A stretch of DNA of 47,256 bases from Phycisphaerales bacterium (GTDB lineage: Bacteria; Planctomycetota; Phycisphaerae; Phycisphaerales; SM1A02). The translations under genes and the position numbers were made by a program. The stretch covers positions 1 to 47,256 of the forward strand of contig RECV01000143.1 of NCBI GenBank assembly GCA_007693845.1, in the 5' to 3' direction. A model generated the notes under the pieces. That model did no database searches. It had not been told where the DNA came from and saw nothing but the letters and a program-made list of their open reading frames with translations. Shown here piece after piece: positions 8,250-15,997 of the stretch; position 1 is the first letter of the stretch; each line of letters begins with the position of its first letter.

Positions 8250-8999
8250 ATGTGTCCGAGCCAATCGACCTCCCAATCCGAACGCACGAATGCATTTCGT
8301 ACGACACGATGGACATTGTTGAATGGCCTTCGTGAGCAGGATGAATCGCTTCGGCAGCGATCGTTGGACACACTGAGCCGTCAATACTGGCAGCCGATTT
8401 ACATTATCCTCCGCCGTCGTGGGTTCGACCCGGAAGCCGCGGCTGAATTGACCCAGCGGTTTTTCGCCGATGTCGTCTTTCAGCGCGATCTCTTTGAACG
8501 TGCCGATGAAGCGCGGGGACGACTTCGTTCACTGCTCCTGACCGCATTGACCAATTTCGTGGCGGATGATCATCGCCAGACGCGTCGTCACCACTCAAAT
8601 GGCATAGAGATACAGCTGGATGCGCTGCAACGTGAAGAATGCCTTCTGCACCAGCACACGGCCGGTTCACCCGAGCTCGAATTTGAACGGCGTTGGGCCA
8701 TTGTGCAACTGGAGGAAGCGATGCATCGATGTCGCCAGCACCTTCACGAGGCCAATCTCCAACGCCACTGGGATGCCTTTGAAGTGGCGATTCTTCGGCC
8801 GGCCATCTCGGGCAACGCCGCCCCGCCCCAGCATGAGATTGCAAAAGAGTGCGGATTTCCGTCCGCCGCTCATGTGGCCTCCGCCCTCAAGGTCGTCCGC
8901 AAGCGGTTTCGGATTCTTCTGCGCGAAGTGATCGCAGAAACGGTTGACAATCCCGATGACCGCGATGCTGAGTACGTTCGCCTGCGCTCGGTTCTGTAG
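8250..8999 (+). CDS. ECF-type RNA polymerase sigma factor
   Basis: 249 aa. The ATG at 8250 is used instead of the TTG three bases earlier. The N-terminus has the TRW motif and a sigma region 2 (about 15-95) with SRQYWQPIYIILRRRG and ELTQRFFADVV, typical of planctomycete ECF factors associated with Ser/Thr kinases. Region 4 (about 155-230) has the HEIAKECGF helix-turn-helix core. The linker of roughly 55 residues between regions 2 and 4 is long for an ECF factor. It is divergent from the kinase at 5956-8094 with only 155 bp between start codons, which suggests joint regulation. A TATATT box at 8235-8240 lies 9 nt before the start, so the leader would be very short. Confidence 0.88.
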   Translation: MCPSQSTSQSERTNAFRTTRWTLLNGLREQDESLRQRSLDTLSRQYWQPIYIILRRRGFDPEAAAELTQRFFADVVFQRDLFERADEARGRLRSLLLTALTNFVADDHRQTRRHHSNGIEIQLDALQREECLLHQHTAGSPELEFERRWAIVQLEEAMHRCRQHLHEANLQRHWDAFEVAILRPAISGNAAPPQHEIAKECGFPSAAHVASALKVVRKRFRILLREVIAETVDNPDDRDAEYVRLRSVL

Positions 9000-9037
9000 G
9001 CGCCAAAGGCCATCGGCTCGTTCGGGGGCGATTGTCA

Positions 9038-10138
9038 TCAGTCGCCGAAACACGTCTTCACCGCACGGCCGACTTCGACCAGCACGTGATCGGTCGGTAC
9101 GAGACGCTGCTTGTTCGCGGCGTAGGTCAGCTCCACATCGCTCAGATCGTTCTTCTGCATGACGACCATGCGGCTCTTCTTGCCCTGCATCAGCAGACGC
9201 ATCGCGTGGTATCCGAACTGCGAAGCCAGCACGCGGTCGGCGGTGATCGGCGGCCCGCCGCGCAAGACGTGGCCGAGCACGGTCGTGCGCGTCTCGATCT
9301 TCGTGCGTTTCTGAATGTCATCCGCCACGAGTTGGCCGATGCCGCCGAGACGAATCGGGTCCGGGCTGGATTCGACGCGTCTCTTGACCACCTGTTCGCC
9401 GTCCTGCGGTTTCGCGCCTTCAGCGCAGGCGATGATCGAAAAGCCGCGACGCTCGGTCATGCGGCTTTCGCAGAACGCGCAGACCTTGTCAATATCGAAC
9501 GGAATCTCGGGAATCAGAATCACATCCGCGCCGGACGCCGTGCCGGCGTGCAGGGCGAGCCAGCCGGCGTTGCGGCCCATGACCTCGCACACCATCACGC
9601 GGTGATGGCTCGCGGCCGTGGAATGCAGACGGTCAAGCGAGAGCGTGGCGGTATTCGCCGCGGTCGTGAAACCGAAGGTGATGTCCGTGCCGACGATGTC
9701 GTTGTCGATGGTTTTCGGCACGCCGATACAGTTCACGCCCGCCTCGACGAGCGGTTTGGCGCAGCTCATCGTGCCGTCGCCGCCGATGACGATCAGCGCA
9801 TCGAGCTTGTGCGCCTCGACGGTGGCGAGGCATTTGTCCACGGCGTTGATGAAGATCGGCTCGCCCTGTTCATCATCTCCGGTGTAGTACTTCTCGGGAT
9901 TCGCCTTGTTGTTCGTGCCGAGGATCGTCCCGCCCCGCGCCAGGATGCCGGAGACATCAGCAAAGTCCAGCGGCCGGGTGCGGTTCTCGATCAGCCCTTC
10001 AAAGCCGTCCTGGATGCCGATGACTTCGATCTCGTGTTGATGAATCGCGGTTTTGGCAACCGCGCGGATGACGGCATTCAGACCGGGACAATCGCCCCCG
10101 CCCGTGAGCACGCCGATGCGTTGGATGGATTTGGACAT
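9038..10138 (-). CDS. pfkA: 6-phosphofructokinase
   Basis: 366 aa from the ATG at 10138; the open frame continues upstream but the family N-terminus RIGVLTGGGDCPGLNAVIR begins at residue 7. It phosphorylates fructose 6-phosphate in glycolysis. Key motifs are GGDG (119-122), PKTIDNDI (141-148) with the catalytic TIDxD, and MGRNAGW (187-193). The Gly in GGDG is the residue type of ATP-dependent enzymes, where PPi-dependent ones have GGDD. The Lys in PKTIDND is the type of PPi-PFKs and of mixed group III ATP-PFKs. I therefore read it as an ATP-dependent group III enzyme, with phosphoryl donor needing assay. It is convergent with the ECF gene. Confidence 0.94.
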   Translation of the reverse strand: MSKSIQRIGVLTGGGDCPGLNAVIRAVAKTAIHQHEIEVIGIQDGFEGLIENRTRPLDFADVSGILARGGTILGTNNKANPEKYYTGDDEQGEPIFINAVDKCLATVEAHKLDALIVIGGDGTMSCAKPLVEAGVNCIGVPKTIDNDIVGTDITFGFTTAANTATLSLDRLHSTAASHHRVMVCEVMGRNAGWLALHAGTASGADVILIPEIPFDIDKVCAFCESRMTERRGFSIIACAEGAKPQDGEQVVKRRVESSPDPIRLGGIGQLVADDIQKRTKIETRTTVLGHVLRGGPPITADRVLASQFGYHAMRLLMQGKKSRMVVMQKNDLSDVELTYAANKQRLVPTDHVLVEVGRAVKTCFGD

Positions 10139-10208
10139 GGAACGACATGATATCGCGCGATGTGTTCGGGGGGTCCGCCTCTCGTCTTCCGCTTCATGCC
10201 CGGCGCAC

Positions 10209-10244
10209 TTCTCACCGACCCGGATTCCCACGTACCATAGTTGT
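10209..10244 (+). promoter_or_regulatory. Candidate promoter for the DUF2470 / dehydrogenase operon
   Basis: TTCTCA (10209-10214, 4/6 to TTGACA), an 18-bp spacer and TACCAT (10233-10238) end 6 nt before the ATG at 10245. There is no Shine-Dalgarno, so leaderless translation is suggested. Confidence 0.45.
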
Positions 10245-10886
10245 ATGTCTGACCCGCACGCTGAACGAGTGATTGCCGAGTTGCGAGGCAACACGACCGC
10301 CGAAATGCGGTTCGAGGAGCATCTGCGCCCGATCCGGTATGTGATCACCCGGGAAGGCCGGCTGGCCATGCCCGCCATGCTCGCCATGCTCAAGTGTTTC
10401 GACACCGTTCTGTTCGTGCCGCAGTGCTACGAACAGGCCACCGAAGTGCAGGTGACGCTGGAGCAATTCGAGGAGAAGGGGGAGGCCGGCGCGATCGCCG
10501 ATCGCTGGCGAATCTACCACGGCGAGCCGGACGACCTCTATTGGGCGACGGCCTCGGTTGACTGTGTGCGGTGTGACGCCGTCGTTGTGGACGGCGAGGC
10601 GATCGACCTCAGCAATCCCCTCGCGGAGCATGAAGCCCGCATCTGCAAGCACATGAACGAAGATCATCAGGATGACCTGCGGCTTTTGTGCAAGCATTTC
10701 GGCGGAACCGAGATCGAACAGCCGCGCATGGTCGGCGTGGATCCGCGCGGCATCGATATCCGCGCCCGGTTTGATGTCTACCGCGTGCCGTCGAAAGAGA
10801 TGATGGATTCCCCGGAACGTGTTCGCGAGGTGCTGACCGCGATGACGCATGATGCACGTGAACGCGAAGGCGGGCAGAGCGAATGA
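10245..10886 (+). CDS. DUF2470 / HugZ-like protein
   Basis: 213 aa from the ATG at 10245. The N-terminal half (about 15-120) looks like the split-barrel FMN-binding fold of pyridoxamine-phosphate-oxidase relatives, with RPIRYVITREGRLAMP resembling the opening of the barrel. The C-terminal part (about 125-205) is a DUF2470 domain with CKHMNEDHQDDL and RARFDVYRVPS. Families with this architecture include the haem-degrading HugZ group, but some members have other roles, so haem use is inference. It overlaps the next gene by 4 bp (ATGA), so the two are translationally coupled. Confidence 0.82.
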   Translation: MSDPHAERVIAELRGNTTAEMRFEEHLRPIRYVITREGRLAMPAMLAMLKCFDTVLFVPQCYEQATEVQVTLEQFEEKGEAGAIADRWRIYHGEPDDLYWATASVDCVRCDAVVVDGEAIDLSNPLAEHEARICKHMNEDHQDDLRLLCKHFGGTEIEQPRMVGVDPRGIDIRARFDVYRVPSKEMMDSPERVREVLTAMTHDAREREGGQSE

Positions 10887-11875
10887 GCCGGGAGAAGAGC
10901 GATCAACGCATCGTCATCACGCGTCCGCTGCCGGGCCATCCGGTGCCGAAGCTGCGCGCCAAAGGTTTCGAGAACATCTGGATCAACTCCGTCGATGAGC
11001 GACTTTCGCGGGACGATTTGCTCACCGCCGTTCGCGGCGCGCACGCGGTGATTGCAACCCCGGCCGACACGGAGATCAACGCGGAGTTCTTCGATGCAGC
11101 GGGGGATCAGCTTAAAATCGTCAGCAACTACGCGGTCGGTGTGGATAATGTCGATCTTGAGGAAGCCGGCCGTCGAAATGTCATCATCGCGCACACGCCC
11201 CACGCGGTTACGGAGCCAACGGCGGATATCGCTTGGCTGCTGATTCTCGCCGCCGCGCGGCGCGCGCAGGAAGGTCAATCGCTCGTGCGCAGCGGCCGCT
11301 GGAAGGGCGTCGGACCAAACGAACTACTCGGGCAGCGATTGATCGGCAAGACGCTGTTCATCGTCGGAGCCGGTCGCATCGGCTACGCCACGGCGAAGCG
11401 ATCGCTCGGCTGGGATATGAACATCCTCTATCACGCGCGCACGCAGCATGAGGAGTTCGAACAACCGCCGCTCAACGCGAAGCGCGTCGGCCTCGATGAC
11501 GGTTTGCGTGAAGCGGATGTGGTCAGCATTCACACGCCGCTGACGAAGGAGACGCGGTACCTGATCGGCGCGAAGGAGTTGGCGCTCATGAAGCCGAACG
11601 CCATTCTCGTGAATACGGCCCGCGGGCCGGTCGTCGAAGAGCGCTCGCTCGTGCAGGCGCTTCAGCGGAAGAAGATTTTTGCGGCGGGGCTGGATGTCTT
11701 CGAGAATGAGCCGCGGCTTGCGGATGGCCTGGTGGAACTGCAGAACACGTTCCTCCTGCCGCATCTCGGCAGCGCGACGGTAGAGGATCGGGAGTGGATG
11801 ACGGAGTTGGCGGTTGAGAACGCCGCCGCCGCGCTGCGGGGTGAAGAACCGCCGCACGTCTATTCGGTGAGCTGA
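10883..11875 (+). CDS. D-isomer-specific 2-hydroxyacid dehydrogenase (glyoxylate/hydroxypyruvate reductase type)
   Basis: 330 aa. The NAD(P)-binding fold has GAGRIG (162-167). The catalytic triad of the family is visible: Arg247 in NTARGPV, Glu276 in DVFENEP and His294 in LLPHLGSAT. The closest match by motif is the glyoxylate / hydroxypyruvate reductase group (GyaR-like), which reduces glyoxylate to glycolate or hydroxypyruvate to D-glycerate in the cytosol; phosphoglycerate dehydrogenase is less likely because there is no regulatory domain. It starts inside the stop codon of the DUF2470 gene (ATGA) and probably shares its promoter. Confidence 0.92.
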   Translation: MSREKSDQRIVITRPLPGHPVPKLRAKGFENIWINSVDERLSRDDLLTAVRGAHAVIATPADTEINAEFFDAAGDQLKIVSNYAVGVDNVDLEEAGRRNVIIAHTPHAVTEPTADIAWLLILAAARRAQEGQSLVRSGRWKGVGPNELLGQRLIGKTLFIVGAGRIGYATAKRSLGWDMNILYHARTQHEEFEQPPLNAKRVGLDDGLREADVVSIHTPLTKETRYLIGAKELALMKPNAILVNTARGPVVEERSLVQALQRKKIFAAGLDVFENEPRLADGLVELQNTFLLPHLGSATVEDREWMTELAVENAAAALRGEEPPHVYSVS

Positions 11876-11953
11876 GCCGATGAACTGAGCCGGTCCCCTG
11901 AGCCGGGCCACTGGGCTGGCGAGCATGACTGTTCCACCTCGGCGGGAGCCGCC

Positions 11954-12403
11954 ATGAAGGAAAGACTCGACGTCGCGTTTTCGAGCCGCCCCTGCCCGAT
12001 GGTGGAGTTGCGGCACGAGTTGCCCGACGGGTCGCACCACATCGACTGGATGCTGGCTCGCGACCCCGACGGCCGGGAACCGCTGGTCTCGTTTCGGCTG
12101 GAGCGGCCCCTTCTCGAGCTGCTGGGGGCGATTGAGGCCTGGGAAACCGCCAAAGCTCAACGGATTCAGGACCATCGGCCGAAGTATTTGGAGTACGAAG
12201 GCCCGATTTCTCGCAATCGGGGACATGTCCGACGCGTCTCATCGGGTACAGTTGAAATGGTCAAGGCGGGCGATCATCCTTGTGGGGTGGTCCTGCGACT
12301 GACGTGGCGGTTGCCCGGCAGCGAACCGTGTCCCCCCGTTCGGGTGCACCTTCGCCCGGAAACCGACGATCAGTGGCTGATTGAGCGACTGGAGTCCGCC
12401 TGA
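11954..12403 (+). CDS. LigD-type 3'-phosphoesterase (DNA polymerase/ligase N-terminal) domain protein
   Basis: 149 aa, preceded by GGGAG 5 nt before the ATG. It is a stand-alone version of the PE domain that heads bacterial NHEJ ligase D. Visible signatures are His21, His29 and Asp31 (the H-x-D of HHIDWML, matching the metal-binding H-Y-D of LigD), DHRPKYLEYEGPIS (73-86) and the Arg pair at 93-94. The PE domain trims 3'-ribonucleotides and 3'-phosphates at DNA ends. No ligase, polymerase or Ku gene lies in the window, so it may act alone in end repair. Short stand-alone copies occur in planctomycetes and archaea. Confidence 0.85.
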   Translation: MKERLDVAFSSRPCPMVELRHELPDGSHHIDWMLARDPDGREPLVSFRLERPLLELLGAIEAWETAKAQRIQDHRPKYLEYEGPISRNRGHVRRVSSGTVEMVKAGDHPCGVVLRLTWRLPGSEPCPPVRVHLRPETDDQWLIERLESA

Positions 12404-12498
12404 AGCAGCAGCCGCATCGCCCCGGTGCGGTACAAGGAACTGGAGCGACGTCCGCGTGGATTCCGCCCGTGCGGTCCCGAGTTTGCTGGGAGGACAAC

Positions 12499-12894
12499 AT
12501 GAACATTGAATACGGTTCACGACCCGAGGACGGCCAATCAGCCGATCGATCCGCCAAGTCAAGGTCGACGGTCCGGTCCGGTGAGCCCGAGCCGCTCCCC
12601 ATCGCCGAACCGATGGGGCCGCTCAACAAGTCGAAGAAGATCACCGCCTTCGGCAAGAGCAAGACGCACGAAGAACGCTGGAGCCGCACGCCGAACACGA
12701 CCGGGCGCGGCGCGATTCACGTCAAGACCTTCCACGGCAAACTGACCGACGACTCGCTCAACTACATGGATCAGTGCATCAACGAATGGCTCGATGCCCA
12801 TCCGGAATACGAAGTCAAGTTCGTCACCTCCACCGTGGGCACGCTGACCGGCAAGACCAAAGAGCCGCATCTCATCTGTCAGGTGTGGGTCTGA
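12499..12894 (+). CDS. Conserved protein of unknown function
   Basis: 131 aa. The ATG at 12499 follows GGGAGG with a 5-nt spacer. Residues 1-45 are polar, Ser/Pro-rich and probably disordered. Residues 65-131 form a compact alpha/beta module ending FVTSTVGTLTGK and EPHLICQVWV. I recognise the general look from planctomycete genomes but know no function. The ordered part is small enough to be a protein-interaction or ligand-binding domain. It stands alone, 95 bp downstream of the LigD-like gene on the same strand. Confidence 0.78.
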   Translation: MNIEYGSRPEDGQSADRSAKSRSTVRSGEPEPLPIAEPMGPLNKSKKITAFGKSKTHEERWSRTPNTTGRGAIHVKTFHGKLTDDSLNYMDQCINEWLDAHPEYEVKFVTSTVGTLTGKTKEPHLICQVWV

Positions 12895-12995
12895 GTCGAT
12901 TCCGCAAAGAGTAGCGAGGTGTCGGGCCGGCCCGCGCCGCGAAACGGTCTCTCTTCCGCTTCACTTCTTTGCGCCGTCGATCGTCGCTTGTCCCA

Positions 12996-14123
12996 TCAAT
13001 CCAGATACCGCTGCTTGATCGTGCGCCATTCCTCTGATTCCAGGATGTCCAGCATCGTGCGGTTGATCGCTTGGCGCAGATCGCCCTCCTGCTGCAGTGC
13101 GAAGCCGTAGGGTTGATATTCGAACTCGCGCGGCATGACGCGGAGTTTGCCGGCGAACTCCCGGCCGATCGTGTACTGCATGATCGGAGCGTCATAGACG
13201 ACGGCTTCGACGTCGCCTTTCCGCAGCGCTTCGAGCGCGGCGGTGATCGTCGCGTAGCCACGGGCGCGGATGAAGCGATCTTCGAGAAACTGTTCACTGG
13301 TGGTGTTGCTGACCGTGCCGACCCGCACGCCGGGCAGGTCTTCCGGCCCCTGCACGGCATGTTCGAGTGAGGCGACGGTGAGGGCGGACGTGATCGCCGC
13401 GGTAATGCTGGAGATCATGATGATGGAGGCGAACATCCAGATGAGCGCGATCAGCCGCCCGCCCATCGTCACGGGTGACTTGTCTCCGTAGCCGACGGTG
13501 GTCATCGTGACGGCGGACCACCAGAACCCGGCACCGATGCCTTCCACGGCATTGCCGCCAAACTGCTCCTGATTGCGCCTGCGTTCGAAGACCCACACGA
13601 GCAGGCCGAAGATGAAGAGAATCAGCGCGAGCACGGCCAGCACGCGCCAGAAGTCGCCGGCGAAGATGCTCCGTACCGCCGCGAACCAGGCCGAACCGGC
13701 CCGGTCCTCTACCGCAATACCCAGGCCGACTTGAATGAACGGGTGGCTGAAGTCCACCAGACGCTCGCGGTCGGCGGTAATGGTCAGCGCGGCGGCGGCG
13801 ATATCGAGCGAGCCGTCCTGCAAGCCCTCGAACATTGATTCGATTGAGCGTTCCTCGAAGCGAAAGGTGTAGCCGCGATCGAGCGCGATCCGCCGCCAGA
13901 GGTCGATGGTGATGCCGCGCCACTCGCCCTGTTCATCCTGCATGGCGAACGGCGGGACTTCGCGCGTGGCGATGACGAGTTCACGCAGTTCATCGTCGGC
14001 CGGAACGGCGGCGGGATTCGGTGCGAGCGAGCCGGCTGCGGCGGGGGATGGCCACCACGCGAGTGCGGTGAGCGTGATGAGCAGAACGGACAACGATTGA
14101 ATCGATGAATGGGTCCGGTGCAT
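12996..14123 (-). CDS. GluR0-like ligand-gated potassium channel
   Basis: 375 aa. An N-terminal hydrophobic signal (10-30) is followed by the first half of a family-3 periplasmic binding domain (about 47-145), with the ligand Arg119 in TITADRERLVDFS. A membrane helix (160-178), a pore helix with the K+ selectivity filter TVGYGD (209-214) and another helix (223-247) interrupt the binding domain, whose second half (about 255-375) resumes with DLPGVRVG. This S1-M1-P-M2-S2 order is that of prokaryotic ionotropic glutamate receptors such as GluR0. The filter predicts K+ selectivity, and the ligand is probably an amino acid. There are no transporter genes beside it, which argues against an ABC binding protein. 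Confidence 0.92.
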   Translation of the reverse strand: MHRTHSSIQSLSVLLITLTALAWWPSPAAAGSLAPNPAAVPADDELRELVIATREVPPFAMQDEQGEWRGITIDLWRRIALDRGYTFRFEERSIESMFEGLQDGSLDIAAAALTITADRERLVDFSHPFIQVGLGIAVEDRAGSAWFAAVRSIFAGDFWRVLAVLALILFIFGLLVWVFERRRNQEQFGGNAVEGIGAGFWWSAVTMTTVGYGDKSPVTMGGRLIALIWMFASIIMISSITAAITSALTVASLEHAVQGPEDLPGVRVGTVSNTTSEQFLEDRFIRARGYATITAALEALRKGDVEAVVYDAPIMQYTIGREFAGKLRVMPREFEYQPYGFALQQEGDLRQAINRTMLDILESEEWRTIKQRYLD

Positions 14124-14205
14124 GTCGTTGCTTTCGTGGAACGCAGTCCTCAGGAGTCGCCGAGTTGTCGGACGGATCGACCCCGCACGGGAGAAAAAAT
14201 TGAAA

Positions 14206-14269
14206 GTGCCTCAGTGCCTCAGTGCCTCAGTGCCTCAGTGCCTTGATGCCTTGATGCCTTGGTGCCTTG
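14206..14269. repeat. Eight tandem 8-bp units
   Basis: Four perfect copies of GTGCCTCA (14206-14237) are followed by GTGCCTTG, two ATGCCTTG and GTGCCTTG, all in strict 8-bp register. The last unit runs into the TTGGTC -35 candidate of the HIT gene. The unit length is not a multiple of three and the array is not in a credible gene. Confidence 0.9.
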
Positions 14270-14302
14270 GTCCCCCAATGCATTGCTCCTACCATACCCG
14301 CT
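14267..14302 (+). promoter_or_regulatory. Candidate promoter of the HIT gene built on the end of a tandem repeat
   Basis: TTGGTC (14267-14272), an exact 17-bp spacer and TACCAT (14290-14295) end 7 nt before the ATG at 14303. The first three bases of the -35 belong to the last 8-bp repeat unit. No Shine-Dalgarno is present. Confidence 0.5.
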
Positions 14303-14836
14303 ATGAATCACGAGAGTCTCTGGGCGCCGTGGCGCATGGCGTATTTGCGAGATCTGGAGCGAAAGGCGGAGGAGGCGTCCGGCCCGACCGCGCCGGAGGG
14401 CAGCTTCCTGCTGGACTACTGGAAATCGCCGGAACTTGATAAACAGAATCACGTGATCGAGCGGAACGAGCACGGCATGATCCTGCTCAATCGGTATCCC
14501 TACGCCAACGGGCATCTGCTGGTCGCGCTCGGCCGGGCCAAGCCGACGCTGCTGGATTACACGGCGGACGAGCGATCCGCGTTCTGGCGACTGATCGAAC
14601 GGGCCGCGGAGTTGATGCGCCAAGCGCTCAATCCGCAAGGGATCAATTACGGCATCAACGAGGGCAAGGCCGCCGGCGCGGGCGTGCCGGAACATCTGCA
14701 CGCGCACCTCGTGCCGCGCTGGGGCGGCGATACGAACTTCATGGCCACCGTCGGCGCGGTGCGCGTGATTCCCGATGCGCTGGACGCAATGGCTGCGAAG
14801 TATCGAGAGGTGAAGGGCGAAGCGACGAAGCGATGA
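14303..14836 (+). CDS. HIT family nucleotide hydrolase/transferase
   Basis: 177 aa from the ATG at 14303; the preceding 12 codons of open frame carry the promoter instead. The histidine triad is HLHAH at 131-135 followed by LVPRW, and NYGINEGKAAG is the conserved loop before it. The N-terminal LWAPWRMAYL is characteristic of the HIT subgroup related to Ap4A phosphorylase / ATP adenylyltransferase found in planctomycetes and actinobacteria. The likely substrates are dinucleoside polyphosphates or AMP conjugates; the exact one is not readable. It is divergent from the channel gene. Confidence 0.92.
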   Translation: MNHESLWAPWRMAYLRDLERKAEEASGPTAPEGSFLLDYWKSPELDKQNHVIERNEHGMILLNRYPYANGHLLVALGRAKPTLLDYTADERSAFWRLIERAAELMRQALNPQGINYGINEGKAAGAGVPEHLHAHLVPRWGGDTNFMATVGAVRVIPDALDAMAAKYREVKGEATKR

Positions 14837-15320
14837 AGCGACGGTGTGGTGGACGAATAGTGTGGAGCCGGGAATCTGGCGCGACAGATTCGACGATCAA
14901 CGGCATGGTGCGTCTTCGTTGCTTTGCCCCGCTGTCGCTCCGTCGCTTCTGGTGCCACGACTCCCGGGCCCACCGGGTTGCCCCCACGGTCTCGAGGAGT
15001 CCCGTGAGTACGAACGTGTCGGGATTTTGCTCGAACCCCAATACGAGGTGGGCTCGCCTTCCATCGATCCCGGCCTTCCACTCCCCGCAGGGCGGGTGAG
15101 GCCTGACCATCGTCGCGGATCGGCGATCCCTTGGAGCTCAGCAGGAACGAGCAAATATGCCGAACACGCAGGCCACCCGACGGGCCCGGGAATCGTGAAG
15201 TCCCATTGTAGTCGCCCGAGCCGGGAAGATGAGGCGAAGGCACGATCAATGATCGGCGCATTCATCGGCCGGGCTCGACATCTGCATATTCTCTGATGTT
15301 GATGTAAATAAAACGCTGAA
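14837..15320. other. Intergenic stretch without a supported gene
   Basis: About 480 bp with weak open frames on both strands that lack ribosome sites and domain character. A GC-rich imperfect dyad around 15071-15100 contains CCCCGC and GCGGG arms. It may be decayed coding sequence or simple spacer. I see no RNA gene. Confidence 0.5.
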
Positions 15321-15349
15321 TTGACACCGTTCTGCTCGCGCGGTACATC
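15321..15349 (+). promoter_or_regulatory. Sigma-70-type promoter for the lipoprotein gene
   Basis: A perfect TTGACA at 15321-15326, 17-bp spacer, then TACATC at 15344-15349. The predicted start would leave a leader of about 50 nt before the ATG at 15406. Confidence 0.55.
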
Positions 15350-15405
15350 TGGAAATTGAACGCCCCTTGTCCGCTCAAGATGTCCCCGCCGAAAGGTGTT
15401 TTCCC

Positions 15406-15714
15406 ATGCAACCCGTCTCCAAATCGCGTTTCCGAATCTCCGCCGTCTGCGCCCTTGCGTTGGCTGGTGGTCTGGCTCTGACCGGATGTCAGAGCAGTCC
15501 CGATGATGTCAGCTACGGTGCGATCAAACGTGATCTCACGCCCGAACTGATCACCATGCACGAAACGCATGTCGATGCGGACCGGAACATGCGGACGGCG
15601 GGCAATCAGAACCTGCGCATGATGTTCGAAGATCTCGGCCGGCTCTTCCTTCTGGACAACCCCAGCACGCTTCGTCCGAACGATCCGATTTTCACGTCGG
15701 GGAATCCGCGGTAA
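15406..15714 (+). CDS. Small lipoprotein of unknown function
   Basis: 102 aa. The signal peptide ends in the lipobox LTGC, giving a lipidated Cys at about residue 27. The mature part of about 75 residues is helical, with an HETHVDADRNMR segment and a FEDLGRLFLLDNPS segment. I have seen comparable short lipoproteins only in planctomycetes. The start at 15406 is chosen because the signal peptide begins there; GAAAGG lies 9 nt upstream. It has its own promoter and a strong terminator. Confidence 0.82.
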   Translation: MQPVSKSRFRISAVCALALAGGLALTGCQSSPDDVSYGAIKRDLTPELITMHETHVDADRNMRTAGNQNLRMMFEDLGRLFLLDNPSTLRPNDPIFTSGNPR

Positions 15715-15794
15715 GTCGCTGGCCGGAACCGGTTTGTGGTATGGCGGCACCGCTCTGCCGCGTTGCAATCAACCGTCAATCAGCTTGCCATCGT

Positions 15795-15832
15795 CGAGAC
15801 GCATTCCGTGGAGTGCGTCTCGGCCCTTGTTT
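15795..15832 (+). terminator. Rho-independent terminator after the lipoprotein gene
   Basis: CGAGACGCA (15795-15803) pairs with TGCGTCTCG (15814-15822), a perfect 9-bp stem, followed by a T-rich CTTGTTTT. It lies about 80 bp after the stop. Confidence 0.7.
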
Positions 15833-15997
15833 TACGGGGGCCGATCACTCTTGATTCGCAGCCGCGAGCGCGCGATCGAGACCGAGCAGACTGGGCAAAC
15901 TGGGAAACATTGAATACGAGGGGAGCACACGCCGCTGCGTTCGCTTGTTTGCCGAATCGACGGCCACTGCTGGAAATTTCGTTGACAATTCTCCATC

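Noticed and set aside
9032-10150. 372-codon plus-strand frame opposite pfkA
   Set aside because: All phosphofructokinase motifs lie on the minus strand.
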